Program-made: the position numbers and the translations under genes | DNA from: Nitrobacter vulgaris | Lineage (GTDB): Bacteria; Pseudomonadota; Alphaproteobacteria; Rhizobiales; Xanthobacteraceae | Reading direction: 5' to 3' | DNA length: 64,000 bases | Assembly (NCBI RefSeq): GCF_002028545.1 | Contig: NZ_MWPQ01000044.1 | Coordinates: 62,001-126,000 of the forward strand | In this document: positions 52,247 through 61,166 of the stretch, piece after piece | Layout: each line of letters begins with the position of its first letter | How positions within the stretch are numbered: the stretch's first letter is position 1 | The notes under the pieces: generated by a model | What the model saw: the letters and a program-made list of their open reading frames with translations, nothing else | The model's database searches: none | Told to the model about the DNA's origin: nothing

Positions 52247-53500
52247 TCAGATTGAACGGGCTTTCAGAACGTGATCGGCAGCCCGGTTTCCGGAGCGAAC
52301 CGATCCCTCGATGGTTGCCGGCAACCCCGTATCAGTCCAGTCGCCGGCAAGGAACAGGTTTTTCCACGCCGTCAACGCTCCCGGACGCAGGGCTGCCTGT
52401 TCGGGCGAGGCCTCGAATGTGGCGCGGCGCTCGCGCACGATCTGCCAGGCCGGCATCTCGGCTTCGATACCCGCGACCACGCAGATGTCCTTCCAGATTG
52501 CCCGCGCCAGTTCCTCGCGCGGCATGTCCACCAGCCGGTCGCCGCCGCTGATGGTGATGGAAAAGCGGTCTTGAAACGCGAACAGCCATTCGATCAGGCC
52601 ATTCACGACACCGATCATCGGGGGGTGATGTGGCGGTGGAACGAAGCGGAAGTGTGCATTGACGATGGCGCGGAATTTCGTCGGCACCGTCAGGCCGGGC
52701 ACCAGCGTGGCTGCCGATCGCGGCGGCACCGCCATCACGACAGCATCGTCCGGGTCGAGCGCGATGGTCTGATCGCCCAGCGAGAGCGCCGTAACCCGAT
52801 CGTTCGCCATGGTGATCTGCCGTACTTCGTGGCCGATATCGACGCTGCCACCCCTGGCACGAATGTAGTCGATCGCCGGCTCGATCAGTACCGAGCTCAG
52901 TCCGTCGCGCGCGATCAGCGGACGGCACGCCTGACCACCCGCCAGCAGCGTTTCGCGAATGATCGTACCGGCGAGACCCGCCGATCCGTCGGGCGGGTCG
53001 ATGTTCAGCGCCGCAAGCAGGAGCGGCAGCACCAACCGTTTGTAAAGCACGCCTTCGCACTTGATGGCATTGCCGACTCGCGTACGGGCATTGGCCCAAA
53101 TCAGCGGCGCGAGGGCAAAATAGTCTGCGAGCGATGTATCCGGCACCCGGCGGTTGCGGTCGAAAACCCAGAACGGAACCCGCCCGTCGTTGATCTGCAA
53201 GGTCCAGCGTTTATTGGCGGCAATATCGATAAACTGAAATTCGGCCTTCGGCGGCCCCTGCAAGCCAGCTTCGGAACCAATCTTGCGTGCATAGGCCAGC
53301 ACACTGTGGTTGCCGGAAAGCACCAGATGGTTGCCGTTATCGATCGTGAGATTGGTCGCGCCGTCGAAGTAGGAACGGCAACGGCCGCCCACCTGTTGCG
53401 CAGCCTCGTACACGCGAACCCGATAGCCGGCATCGGCCAGACGCACACCCGCTGAAAGACCGGAAATGCCGCCACCGGCGATATGAACGGTTCTTTGCAT
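52247..53500 (-). CDS. hpnE: hydroxysqualene dehydroxylase HpnE
   Basis: The 417-aa FAD-dependent amine-oxidase-type flavoprotein reduces hydroxysqualene to squalene. The dinucleotide-binding motif VHIAGGGISGLSAGVRLADAG and VRVYEA are at the N-terminus, and the C-terminal FAD motif LFLAGDWTDTGLPATIEG is clear. The start codon overlaps the hpnD stop by one base (TGATG). It is the third step of HpnC/D/E squalene synthesis, which replaces eukaryote-like squalene synthase. Confidence 0.95.
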   Translation of the reverse strand: MQRTVHIAGGGISGLSAGVRLADAGYRVRVYEAAQQVGGRCRSYFDGATNLTIDNGNHLVLSGNHSVLAYARKIGSEAGLQGPPKAEFQFIDIAANKRWTLQINDGRVPFWVFDRNRRVPDTSLADYFALAPLIWANARTRVGNAIKCEGVLYKRLVLPLLLAALNIDPPDGSAGLAGTIIRETLLAGGQACRPLIARDGLSSVLIEPAIDYIRARGGSVDIGHEVRQITMANDRVTALSLGDQTIALDPDDAVVMAVPPRSAATLVPGLTVPTKFRAIVNAHFRFVPPPHHPPMIGVVNGLIEWLFAFQDRFSITISGGDRLVDMPREELARAIWKDICVVAGIEAEMPAWQIVRERRATFEASPEQAALRPGALTAWKNLFLAGDWTDTGLPATIEGSVRSGNRAADHVLKARSI

Positions 53501-54333
53501 CAGATCAACGCGTATCGGAGAACAATGGCGATCTTCGCCGCGGGGCTTACGCGGACGGGTAACCGCGGCGACTGAAAGCCGCGCTCCTCCAGCAGATCCA
53601 ATATGGCGTGATAGTATCTCGACATGATGCGCGGCGCGCGCACGGCACGACGCGGGTTGCGATTCATGATTTCGTCCGATTTGGCGAAATGTCCCCGCGC
53701 CCGCTCCACGAGCTCGGCACAGACCTGCGGGAGCGCCGGGTTCGATATCACGGCGGCCGGATTGAAGCTGCTGATACCGGCCTGAAGCAAGCCTTCGCGC
53801 GGAAGATACAACCGTCCAAGCGCCGCGTCCTCGTCGAGGTCACGCAGGATGTTTGTCAACTGCAGTGCACGGCCAAGATGGTGACTAAGCAGAATGCCGT
53901 CCTGCTCTGGCAATCCGAACACCCGGACCGATAGCCGCCCGACGGCGCTTGCGACGCGATCACAATACAGATCGAGCGTGGCATCGTCGGGTGCAAGGAT
54001 ATCCGCCAGCACGTCCATTTCCATGCCGTCGATGACGGCGAGGAAATCCTCGCGGCGCAGGCCAAAGGCGCGAACGGAGGCGGCGTAATCGCGCAACCGC
54101 GCTGGGGCCTGCCCCTGATAGAGCGCATCGATGTCGTCACGCCACTGCTGAAGCGCGGCCTGCCGTTCGGGCCGCGGATGATCCGAATCGGCAATGTCAT
54201 CCACGTAACGGCAAAACGTGTAGATCTGGAACATCGCCTCGCGTTGCGTGCGCGGCAGGATACGCATCGCCGCGTAGAACGAACTGCTGGAGGCAGTCGC
54301 TCCCGAACTGGCATCTGTCGTCTCGATTGTCAT
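53500..54333 (-). CDS. hpnD: presqualene diphosphate synthase HpnD
   Basis: The 277-aa trans-isoprenyl diphosphate synthase-like enzyme joins two farnesyl diphosphates to presqualene diphosphate. The two Asp-rich motifs are CRYVDDIADSDHP (about 42-54) and TNILRDLDEDAALGRLYLP (about 159-177). Its start overlaps the hpnC stop as ATGA, and its stop overlaps hpnE. The length fits HpnD. Confidence 0.95.
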   Translation of the reverse strand: MTIETTDASSGATASSSSFYAAMRILPRTQREAMFQIYTFCRYVDDIADSDHPRPERQAALQQWRDDIDALYQGQAPARLRDYAASVRAFGLRREDFLAVIDGMEMDVLADILAPDDATLDLYCDRVASAVGRLSVRVFGLPEQDGILLSHHLGRALQLTNILRDLDEDAALGRLYLPREGLLQAGISSFNPAAVISNPALPQVCAELVERARGHFAKSDEIMNRNPRRAVRAPRIMSRYYHAILDLLEERGFQSPRLPVRVSPAAKIAIVLRYALI

Positions 54334-55208
54334 GCGCCGGCAGCCGGGCTCGACATCGGCCGCCGCCGAACCGAACGGCGGAGCATTTCCGTGGTGATGC
54401 CGGCGACGCTGTAGCCGAGCAATTGCAGGGGCTTCAGATGAACCGTCTCGCTCAAGGGATCGCGCACCTTCAGCAGCGCGACGATCCTGTCGGCGAACAT
54501 CTGGATCACGGCGACTTCAAGTCCTAGCCGCATATCCCTGATCTCACTCGCGAGCGGCCGGCCCTGGTTGAGCAATGCTTCGGTTCGTCCGGCAAGCGCT
54601 TGCAAGCATCGCAGGAGCACCGGCGGGGCTTTGTCGTCCCCGAGCATCTCCGCGGAGGCGCCCGATGCAGCAAGCGCATCGCGCGGCAGATAAACGCGGT
54701 TGAGGTTTCTGTAATCCTTGGCGCAATCCTGAAGATGGTTGTTGATCTGCAGGCCCGCGCACAGCGCATCCGACGCGACCCAGGTCTCTTCGCTCTCGCC
54801 GTGCACGTCGAGCATGAATCGTCCGACTGGCATCGCCGAATAGCGGCAATAGTCGATCACGTCGTCCCAGGTCTCGTAGCGCAGCTTGGTGACGTCCATC
54901 CGGAACGCCTTTAGCACGTCGACGGCATGGCGCGGAGGCATCGACCGTTGCGCCAGCGCCTTGCGAAGGTTCACGGCTTCGGGCTGACTATCCCCCTGCC
55001 CCAGAAGCTCACTCTCGAACAAATCGAGCCAGGCAAGCTTGTCCTTTTCGCCAAGCTCAGCGTGATCGGCGATGTCATCCGCTGTCCGGACGAAATTATA
55101 GAACGCGAGGATCAGTCCGCGGTGACGCGGATGAATAACCCATGACGCGACGGGAAAATTCTCGTCGCGATGGGTCTTTCCGGATCGCAGTTGGTTCGCG
55201 GCAGGCAT
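54330..55208 (-). CDS. hpnC: hydroxysqualene synthase HpnC
   Basis: HpnC converts presqualene diphosphate to hydroxysqualene. The 292-aa protein of the squalene/phytoene synthase family has YNFVRTADDIADHAELGE (first Asp-rich motif, about 37-54) and NNHLQDCAKDYRNLNRVYLP (second, about 152-171), with the second motif less acidic, as is usual for HpnC. It is the first gene of the operon. The leader upstream holds a strong hairpin and a weak promoter-like pair. The protein is complete. Confidence 0.95.
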   Translation of the reverse strand: MPAANQLRSGKTHRDENFPVASWVIHPRHRGLILAFYNFVRTADDIADHAELGEKDKLAWLDLFESELLGQGDSQPEAVNLRKALAQRSMPPRHAVDVLKAFRMDVTKLRYETWDDVIDYCRYSAMPVGRFMLDVHGESEETWVASDALCAGLQINNHLQDCAKDYRNLNRVYLPRDALAASGASAEMLGDDKAPPVLLRCLQALAGRTEALLNQGRPLASEIRDMRLGLEVAVIQMFADRIVALLKVRDPLSETVHLKPLQLLGYSVAGITTEMLRRSVRRRPMSSPAAGA

Positions 55209-55245
55209 CAGGACCGGTTACGTTGACTGAATCGCAATCGGGCCT

Positions 55246-55269
55246 CCCGCCGGTTCGGAAACCGGCGGG
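55246..55269. promoter_or_regulatory. hairpin in the leader of the hpnC operon
   Basis: CCCGCCGGTT (55246-55255) and AACCGGCGGG (55260-55269) form a 10-bp perfect stem with a 4-nt loop, 38-61 bp upstream of the hpnC start. No T-run follows on either strand, so an RNA leader structure or operator is more likely than a terminator. Confidence 0.4.
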
Positions 55270-55288
55270 CAGAGAGTCGCCCGCGCTC

Positions 55289-55317
55289 CATATAGGGGAA
55301 ATTGCGGGCTAAACCAA
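55289..55317 (-). promoter_or_regulatory. possible promoter of the hpnC operon
   Basis: On the minus strand, TTGGTT (55317-55312), a 17-nt spacer and TATATG (55294-55289) form a weak sigma-70-like pair. The -35 overlaps a GGGCTAAA/TTTAGCCC inverted repeat (55307-55314, 55333-55340), so it could also be part of a terminator of the upstream gene. Confidence 0.3.
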
Positions 55318-55391
55318 TGCTATCTTTCGCTTTTTAGCCCCAGTGTCCGGCGCTGCGACAAAAGGGAACGGATAAAGCGAGATGATATGCT

Positions 55392-55721
55392 TTACTGGCC
55401 GTGGTTCGCCAGAACCTGGTTACACGTCTTTGAGATTTTCGGGCGATTCTGCTGCAAGCACGCGAGAACCGCGAAATCGCCCTGATCCATCACTGGACGG
55501 CAGAAACGGCTGACGTCCCGCGCGCAGGCGCGGTGTTCCGCTTCAGTCCCGCTGTGCGGTTGCCCTTGGACCTGCCCGCCGGGCGGTAGCCCTTGGAACT
55601 GCCCACCGTACGGTTGTCCTTGGAACTGCCCGCCATACGGTTGCCCTCGGACCTGCGCCATCGCCACGGTCGAGCCGAATGATAAAAGGAGGGCGAACGA
55701 GAATAAAATCTTGGACATCAT
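55392..55721 (-). CDS. small secreted Cys-rich protein with Gln/Gly repeats
   Basis: The 109-aa protein has a signal peptide (ILFSFALLLSFGSTVAMAQ), then three near-repeats of GGQFQGQPYGG type (about residues 26-52). A C-terminal domain (ACARDVSRFCRPVMDQG, then LACLQQNRPKISKTC) has four cysteines in the spacing of the cysteine-rich repeat family PF00839. Small proteins with this last domain are frequent in Bradyrhizobium, to my recollection. The function is unknown. It is upstream of the hpnC operon in the same direction, but 183 bp apart. The start may be the first or second Met. Confidence 0.75.
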   Translation of the reverse strand: MMSKILFSFALLLSFGSTVAMAQVRGQPYGGQFQGQPYGGQFQGLPPGGQVQGQPHSGTEAEHRACARDVSRFCRPVMDQGDFAVLACLQQNRPKISKTCNQVLANHGQ

Positions 55722-56252
55722 AATCCTTCACTGCAACGAGGGAGAGTTCGATCCTGCACAACGCGGCGCATACCGGATGACAGGCATTTCAAATCTTGGA
55801 GGGCAATCACGTCACAAACCCTTTATCGATACCATATCGAAAGAGTTCGCAAGAGGATACGAACGTGTCGACGCTGCCAACGGTGTCGACGCTGCCAACG
55901 TCTGTCTGCTGCGGCACACATCACGATCAACCTGAGCCATTCCTGAGCACATCCTCATGCCAAAAGCGCTGCGAATGCGGCTAAAATTGCGGCGACCGCC
56001 GGATACCGCTGCAGCCCAACAGTTTTCCCAATGATAATTTCTAACACGCCTGAAATAATCGACTAAAATCACGTGGCAGGTTTGCCGATGGTCAGTCAAG
56101 TGCCATCCGCTCAGTTTGGTGACGGTTCAAATCTGCTCATAGCGGCTACACTGCGGCAACTTCGGCTTTGAAGATTGAACCTCGTGAGGCGCGGTAAGAC
56201 TAAAGATACAGTACGAAATCATTGCCAAGCACCTTTTGATAGGAAACCGGGC
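55722..56252. other. intergenic region with a short tandem repeat
   Basis: This gap of 531 bp separates divergent genes. It contains an 18-bp tandem duplication (55865-55900) and several non-credible short frames. No family, RNA or promoter signature is clear. Confidence 0.4.
55865..55900. repeat. 18-bp tandem duplication
   Basis: GTGTCGACGCTGCCAACG occurs twice in a row (55865-55882 and 55883-55900) without mismatch. It is probably a slippage product and lies in non-coding DNA. Confidence 0.8.
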
Positions 56253-56753
56253 ATGAAGCTGTTTTCCATCAAGCTGATTCGGAGATCGGCGAGTGCAGCG
56301 AGCCTTGTCGCGGGCCTTGCATTGTCCGCCCCGGCTAGCTTCGGCCAGTCTGCTCCGTTTACAGGCTTCGGGGGAAACTGGTCTGGAAAAGGCACGGTCA
56401 CGCTGTCAGACGGATCGAAAGAGAACATTCGCTGCAAAGCGTCTTACAGAGTGGACCGCACAGGCACGACCATGAACCAGAACCTGCATTGCGCCAGCGA
56501 CAGCTACAGGTTCGATCTCTCCAGCAATGTTGTCAGCCATGGCAGTGAGATTACCGGACAATGGAGCGAAGCCAGCCGCAATCTGTTCGGCTCCATGCGC
56601 GGCCGCGCGGGAGGCGGCGAGATCGAAGTGTTCGCGCAAGCCGCCGGCTATGCCGCAAACCTGACGATACGCACCCAGGGCAAAAGGCAATCGGTCTGGA
56701 TCACCTCTAAAGGTGAAATCAGAAACGTTTCCATCACCATGGTACGTAGCTGA
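56253..56753 (+). CDS. hypothetical secreted protein
   Basis: The protein has 166 aa from MKLFSIKLIR (ATG 56253, AGGA upstream); a longer frame begins at 56175. The signal peptide (SAASLVAGLALSAPASFGQ) is followed by a beta-rich domain starting FTGFGGNWSGKGTVTLSDGS. Cysteines lie in NIRCKASY and NLHCASDS and could form a disulfide. The pattern resembles small periplasmic beta-barrel or lipocalin-like proteins of Bradyrhizobiaceae. The function is unknown. It is convergent with the RND/MMPL gene 41 bp away. Confidence 0.7.
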   Translation: MKLFSIKLIRRSASAASLVAGLALSAPASFGQSAPFTGFGGNWSGKGTVTLSDGSKENIRCKASYRVDRTGTTMNQNLHCASDSYRFDLSSNVVSHGSEITGQWSEASRNLFGSMRGRAGGGEIEVFAQAAGYAANLTIRTQGKRQSVWITSKGEIRNVSITMVRS

Positions 56754-56794
56754 GGCCGTAACCTGATAGAGTGTCTGGATCCGCCACCATAAAC

Positions 56795-59161
56795 TTATTT
56801 CGCCGGCTTCGCCTGGCTGTCGCGGCGGAAACGCTCAGCAAAGGTAATCAACCACATCGCCGTCGGGCGAAGGATCAGGAAGTCCGCCACAAGAGCGGCA
56901 ACCATGGCGAAGGCGCTGAGCCAACCGAACAGGCGCAGCGACGGCAGATCCGAAAAAACTGTCACGACCAGACCGCAGGCCAACACCACGGTGGTGAGGA
57001 TCAGCGCCGGTCCCATCAGCACGGTCGCGCGCTCAACCGCTTTACCAGCGCCGATACCCGGCTGGCTCTCCGATCGCAGGCGGTTGAGGAAATGGATTGT
57101 TGCGCTAAGCCCCAGGCCGAACGACACCGTGAGAGCCACCACGCTGGCGAATTGCAGCCCCTCCCCGAGTGCCCACAGCACCGTGCCGGACAGCACGACC
57201 GGGAAAATCCCGGGCAGAACACAGGCAAACATCACGACAACCGAACGGAATGCGAGTCCAATGAACACCGCGACCAGCGCAAACTCGATCGTCAGACCGT
57301 GGTTGAGTTTCTCGATCATGCTAGCGCTGTTACGAGCGGCGATGGCCGACAGGCCAGTGACAGCGATTTCATAACCAGGATGCGCTGTCCTGACCGCATC
57401 CATAGCATGGTCGAGCTTTTCCACCACCGGCAGTATCTGGCTGGAATCCTTGTCGGGCACACGGCCTGAGACCACGACTGCAGTCTGGTCTTCCGAGATG
57501 AAGCGGCGCACCAGATGCTTGGGAATGACGCTGACATATTCCTTGAGCGTCGCGACGTCGTGGCTGCCGGCCTTTTCGGCGAGCCAGCGCCGCAACGTTT
57601 CAAGCGACCAGACGTTGCCGACACCGGCCTGTTCTTCCACCAGCCTATGGACTTCGGCGATGGTGGCAAGCGTCTGCGGCGAATACAGCGTCTCGCCCTT
57701 GGGGAATTCGATGAGGATATCGATCGGGTTGGCGCCGGTGAGCTTTGCATCGAGACGGCCGCTGGCCGCCACCGCCTGCTGCTTGTCGGGCACCTGATCC
57801 GCGAGCCGATAGCGCGGTTCGAGGTTGGCGTAAACCACCGCAAGACCGCCGACCACCAGCAGGGCCAGCAGGCTGAAGAAACCGGGGCGCCCCACCATCC
57901 GCACCGCGATCCAGGCACAGAATCGGCGCAGCGCCTGCACGCCCCAGTCCGCCGTTTTGAATTTCTCCGCGAAACGCCGCTCGTCACGAACAAGCAAAAC
58001 TCCGAACACCGGCACCAGCAGCAGCACCGCGAGGAGCGCGATGATCGTTGCCATCAGGCCGGCCTCGCCGAAGCTGCGGATCAAATCCGAGTTGGAAAAC
58101 TGTAGCGCGAGGAAGGAAATTCCGGCGGTCGCATGGGTCAGGACGCAGGCCGGACCGACCACGAGGACAGCATTGCGGAAGGCGGAATACTTGTCCTCGC
58201 CGGCAATCAAGCGGTCGCGCGCCGCGAACGTCAACTGCATCGAATCGGAAAAACTGATGACCATGATGAGTGGGGTCATCACATTGAGGAACATGTTGAG
58301 GCTGAAATTCGCCCAACCCAGAACGCCCAATGACAGCAGGATGGCAAGGAGCGGCGGGAAGGCCGCAATCACCATGAAGGATACTTTGCGGAAAAACACG
58401 ATCGCGATCAGGCAGCCAGCCAGAATGCCGGCGACATTATAGATAATCCCGTCGCGCTCCACCGCGTTGCGGATTTCGAGCTGCATCACCGGCACGCCGG
58501 ACAGCTCTTTGGTGAGTCCGGTGCCGGCGAGATCGTCGTCCATAACCTTGCGGATCTGGCCAACGGTCGTTTTCAACTTGCTATCGCCGACGATCGACGG
58601 TTGCAGCGACAGCACGACCAGCGCCAGCGTGCCATCCTCGGACAGCAGCTTGCCGCGAATGATCTCGTTGGACTTCACCGTCTCGATGAACTTGTCGTAA
58701 TCGGCACCTTCCGGCAATTCAGATGGAAACAGCGCCGCAGGCAATTTGCCAGGCTCCGGCGCCTGACGCGCCGAGAACAACGAGATCAGGCCGCGCACGC
58801 CATCAACCAGTTGCAGATCGGTGACCAGATCCCGCAGCTTTTCGAGGTTGTCCCGCTCGAGCAGCGTCTTGCCCTCGACCACCACCAGCACATCGAACTC
58901 GGTCGACGGAAAACGCTTGGTGACTTCCTCGTACTGACGATACTCCCTGGTATCGGAACGGAACAACTGGCTAAGCGAATCGTCAATTTTGATCCGCTGG
59001 ATTCCGAACACCGCGCCGACGACCATGGCCAGCAGAACGATGCAGGACAGGATCGGCGCGCGCATGGCAAGCAGCCCGATCCGCTCGAATCCGAAAGCGA
59101 TGCTGAGCGTCCGCTTGGCCGGTTTGGTCAGATCGGCAGCATCGGGATTTCGCTCATGCAT
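56795..59161 (-). CDS. RND/MMPL family transporter beside hpnP
   Basis: The protein has 788 aa from MHERNPDAAD (ATG 59161); the frame is open to 59281. An N-terminal helix (about 35-55) is followed by a periplasmic domain, a six-helix bundle with the core VMTPLIMVISFSDSMQLTFA (about 295-315), a second periplasmic domain and six C-terminal helices. The layout is like HpnN but the sequence differs, so it is a second RND permease. It is downstream of hpnP on the same strand, with 324 bp between. A role in lipid (possibly 2-methylhopanoid) movement is inference. Confidence 0.85.
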   Translation of the reverse strand: MHERNPDAADLTKPAKRTLSIAFGFERIGLLAMRAPILSCIVLLAMVVGAVFGIQRIKIDDSLSQLFRSDTREYRQYEEVTKRFPSTEFDVLVVVEGKTLLERDNLEKLRDLVTDLQLVDGVRGLISLFSARQAPEPGKLPAALFPSELPEGADYDKFIETVKSNEIIRGKLLSEDGTLALVVLSLQPSIVGDSKLKTTVGQIRKVMDDDLAGTGLTKELSGVPVMQLEIRNAVERDGIIYNVAGILAGCLIAIVFFRKVSFMVIAAFPPLLAILLSLGVLGWANFSLNMFLNVMTPLIMVISFSDSMQLTFAARDRLIAGEDKYSAFRNAVLVVGPACVLTHATAGISFLALQFSNSDLIRSFGEAGLMATIIALLAVLLLVPVFGVLLVRDERRFAEKFKTADWGVQALRRFCAWIAVRMVGRPGFFSLLALLVVGGLAVVYANLEPRYRLADQVPDKQQAVAASGRLDAKLTGANPIDILIEFPKGETLYSPQTLATIAEVHRLVEEQAGVGNVWSLETLRRWLAEKAGSHDVATLKEYVSVIPKHLVRRFISEDQTAVVVSGRVPDKDSSQILPVVEKLDHAMDAVRTAHPGYEIAVTGLSAIAARNSASMIEKLNHGLTIEFALVAVFIGLAFRSVVVMFACVLPGIFPVVLSGTVLWALGEGLQFASVVALTVSFGLGLSATIHFLNRLRSESQPGIGAGKAVERATVLMGPALILTTVVLACGLVVTVFSDLPSLRLFGWLSAFAMVAALVADFLILRPTAMWLITFAERFRRDSQAKPAK

Positions 59162-59485
59162 GCGCTGTCCGTCCTGTCGTGAAAACCATCGTCTAGCAAA
59201 TTTCCAGAAAGACTTTGGAGCTGACGGAAACCACGGGCAATCCGCTCGATCTTGACAGCATGCACCGGTTTTCGGGCGCAACGTTTAGCCGTTTCCCGGA
59301 TAGACTACAAGCAAGGGCCGATTATGCTCCCATCCACGCCGCTCACGGCGAAATGATGTCGAAAGGGCGGGCCTTCCAAGCGAGCGCTGTGGCCATCGCA
59401 GGCATCGCCTTAGACCGGGGAAGCGTTCGGTGGCCCGCTGAACGCTCGAGCTGTCAGCCTGCGGGGTCGGCGCGATCGCTGTCGC
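59162..59485. other. intergenic region between hpnP and the RND gene
   Basis: These 324 bp contain no supported gene. A short partial copy of the dispersed-repeat core (CACCGGTTTTCGG, near 59262) is present. The RND gene may have its own promoter here. Confidence 0.35.
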
Positions 59486-61069
59486 TTATTCCGCGGGAAC
59501 CGCGGCTTCCCGCAGTTTCAAAGAATAATAGGAGGCATTGGTTTTGCCGCGAGAGGCCGACCGCGCGAACATGATGAGGTGATGAGCAACCAGTACCGAG
59601 CTGATGAGATATTCGATCTCGCCGCGAGCCAGCCTGCGTAGCGCGAATTTCCAGAACACGCGCCTGTAATCGCCGCGCACGCCGACCTTCCAGAAAATGT
59701 TGCGAAGCATGGTCAGGCCGAGCTTGATATTCCGCCATGACCTCTGCTGCGGCGTGCGCGGCTGGATTCGCTTCGGATAGGTTTCGCGGATCTGGTACTC
59801 GTAGCGCTCCAGAAGCTTTTCAGGTTCGTACGCGCGCCCCATGCAATCACGCCATGTCGCCACGACATGGTCGTAAGGCAACCGGAAATCGATGTTGGAA
59901 TCGCGGCCCTCGTCCTCGATCAGGCGATTCTCGCGTTTCAGACGGTCCCACAGCGGCGTCTTCGGCAGCGCCTGCAGGAGATTGATGGTCAACAGCGGTA
60001 TCTGGGAGTGATCGATGAAATCCAGCAAATGCTGTCCGGTTTCGGGCTTGTCGGTATCGAGTCCGAGGATAATTCCGGACACTACCTCCATGCCGTAGTC
60101 GTTCAGCGTCTGGATGGCCTCCATGATGGGGACCATCATGTTGTGATCCTTGTGCATCGCCTTTAGCGCGACGGGATCCGGTGTCTCGATGCCGCAGAAG
60201 ATCGTAGCGAAGAATGCTTCACGCATTTGCGAAAGTATCTCCGGGCGTTTGGCGATGTTCAGCGTCGCCTCGCAGGAGAAACGCAGCACGAAACCGGTCT
60301 TCTTTTGCCATTCGATCAGGTGCGGCAAAAGATCCAGCGCGGCCTTCCGGTTACCGATAAAATTGTCGTCGACGAAATAGACTGACCCGGTGATGCCGCA
60401 TTCCAGCAGCTTGTCGAGCTCACGCGTGATCTGCTCGGGACGTTTGAGACGCGGATTGCGACCATACAGGCCGGGAATGTCGCAGAATTCGCACTGATAC
60501 GGGCAGCCGCTGGAATACTGGATGCTTCCCAGGAAGTAACGCTTGATGTCCGCCAGTTCGTAAGCGGGAATGGGAAATTTATCCATGTCCAGCCGATCGG
60601 CGGTTTTGAGGACGACCTGACTCCGGGGCCGTGACGGATCTCGCGCCAGTCGTTCAATCAGATCGTCCGTCGCATCGCCAAGTTCACCGACGTGAAGGTA
60701 GTCGAAGGTTGGATAGTAGTCGGGACAGGCGCTGACCGACGGGCCACCGAGCGCGACCGGCAGATTGAAGGCGTGGGCCCGGCGGCAAATATCGTTCATC
60801 TGCTGGCGCTGGATGTGCATGCCGCTGACGAACACCGCTTCGGCCCACTCGAAATCCTCATTCGTGGCAAAGCGGATATTCTCGTCGATGAACCGGACAT
60901 TCCAGTCGGCGGGGAGATAGGCGGCGATCAGCAGAAGCCCCTGCGGCGGCATAAAGGCCTGGACACCACCGGTCAGCGGATAGGCGTGTTCAAATGTCCC
61001 AAACGAGGACGTGTAGCGGGGGAAAACGCAAAGAATGCGCCGATTGCCATACTGACCCACGCCCCTCAT
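59486..61069 (-). CDS. hpnP: hopanoid C-2 methylase HpnP (B12-binding radical SAM)
   Basis: The protein has 527 aa from MRGVGQYGNRR (ATG 61069, GGGGAAGG upstream); upstream in-frame TTG 61099 and ATG 61087 are alternatives. The N-terminal part is a B12-binding Rossmann domain (GLLLIAAYLPADW, ALGGPSVSACPDYY). The radical SAM cluster motif CPYQCEFC follows (C189, C193, C196), with FVDDNFIGNRKAAL and FCGIETPDP after it. HpnP methylates hopanoids at C-2; HpnJ is similar but is expected in another context. Position beside the hopanoid locus and an EcfG-like promoter upstream support HpnP. Confidence 0.87.
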   Translation of the reverse strand: MRGVGQYGNRRILCVFPRYTSSFGTFEHAYPLTGGVQAFMPPQGLLLIAAYLPADWNVRFIDENIRFATNEDFEWAEAVFVSGMHIQRQQMNDICRRAHAFNLPVALGGPSVSACPDYYPTFDYLHVGELGDATDDLIERLARDPSRPRSQVVLKTADRLDMDKFPIPAYELADIKRYFLGSIQYSSGCPYQCEFCDIPGLYGRNPRLKRPEQITRELDKLLECGITGSVYFVDDNFIGNRKAALDLLPHLIEWQKKTGFVLRFSCEATLNIAKRPEILSQMREAFFATIFCGIETPDPVALKAMHKDHNMMVPIMEAIQTLNDYGMEVVSGIILGLDTDKPETGQHLLDFIDHSQIPLLTINLLQALPKTPLWDRLKRENRLIEDEGRDSNIDFRLPYDHVVATWRDCMGRAYEPEKLLERYEYQIRETYPKRIQPRTPQQRSWRNIKLGLTMLRNIFWKVGVRGDYRRVFWKFALRRLARGEIEYLISSVLVAHHLIMFARSASRGKTNASYYSLKLREAAVPAE

Positions 61070-61125
61070 CGCACCTTCCCCGTGCATCTCCCCGTGCAAA
61101 TGTGCATCAAGCGAGAACCCCTACC

Positions 61126-61150
61126 AACTCTTGGCGCTCGCAATGGTTCC
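61126..61150 (-). promoter_or_regulatory. sigma-EcfG-like promoter upstream of hpnP
   Basis: On the minus strand, GGAAC (61150-61146), a 16-nt spacer and AGTT (61129-61126) match GGAAC-N16/17-CGTT at eight of nine positions. It ends 57 bp before the hpnP start chosen here. EcfG control of hpnP is known in Rhodopseudomonas palustris TIE-1. Confidence 0.55.
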
Positions 61151-61166
61151 AGGTGGAGCTAATGGA

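Noticed and set aside
59486-61069. HpnJ instead of HpnP for the B12-binding radical SAM gene
   Set aside because: Length, the context with an EcfG-like promoter, and the 2-methylhopanoid-type locus of Bradyrhizobiaceae favour HpnP, although both are radical SAM enzymes of hopanoid metabolism.
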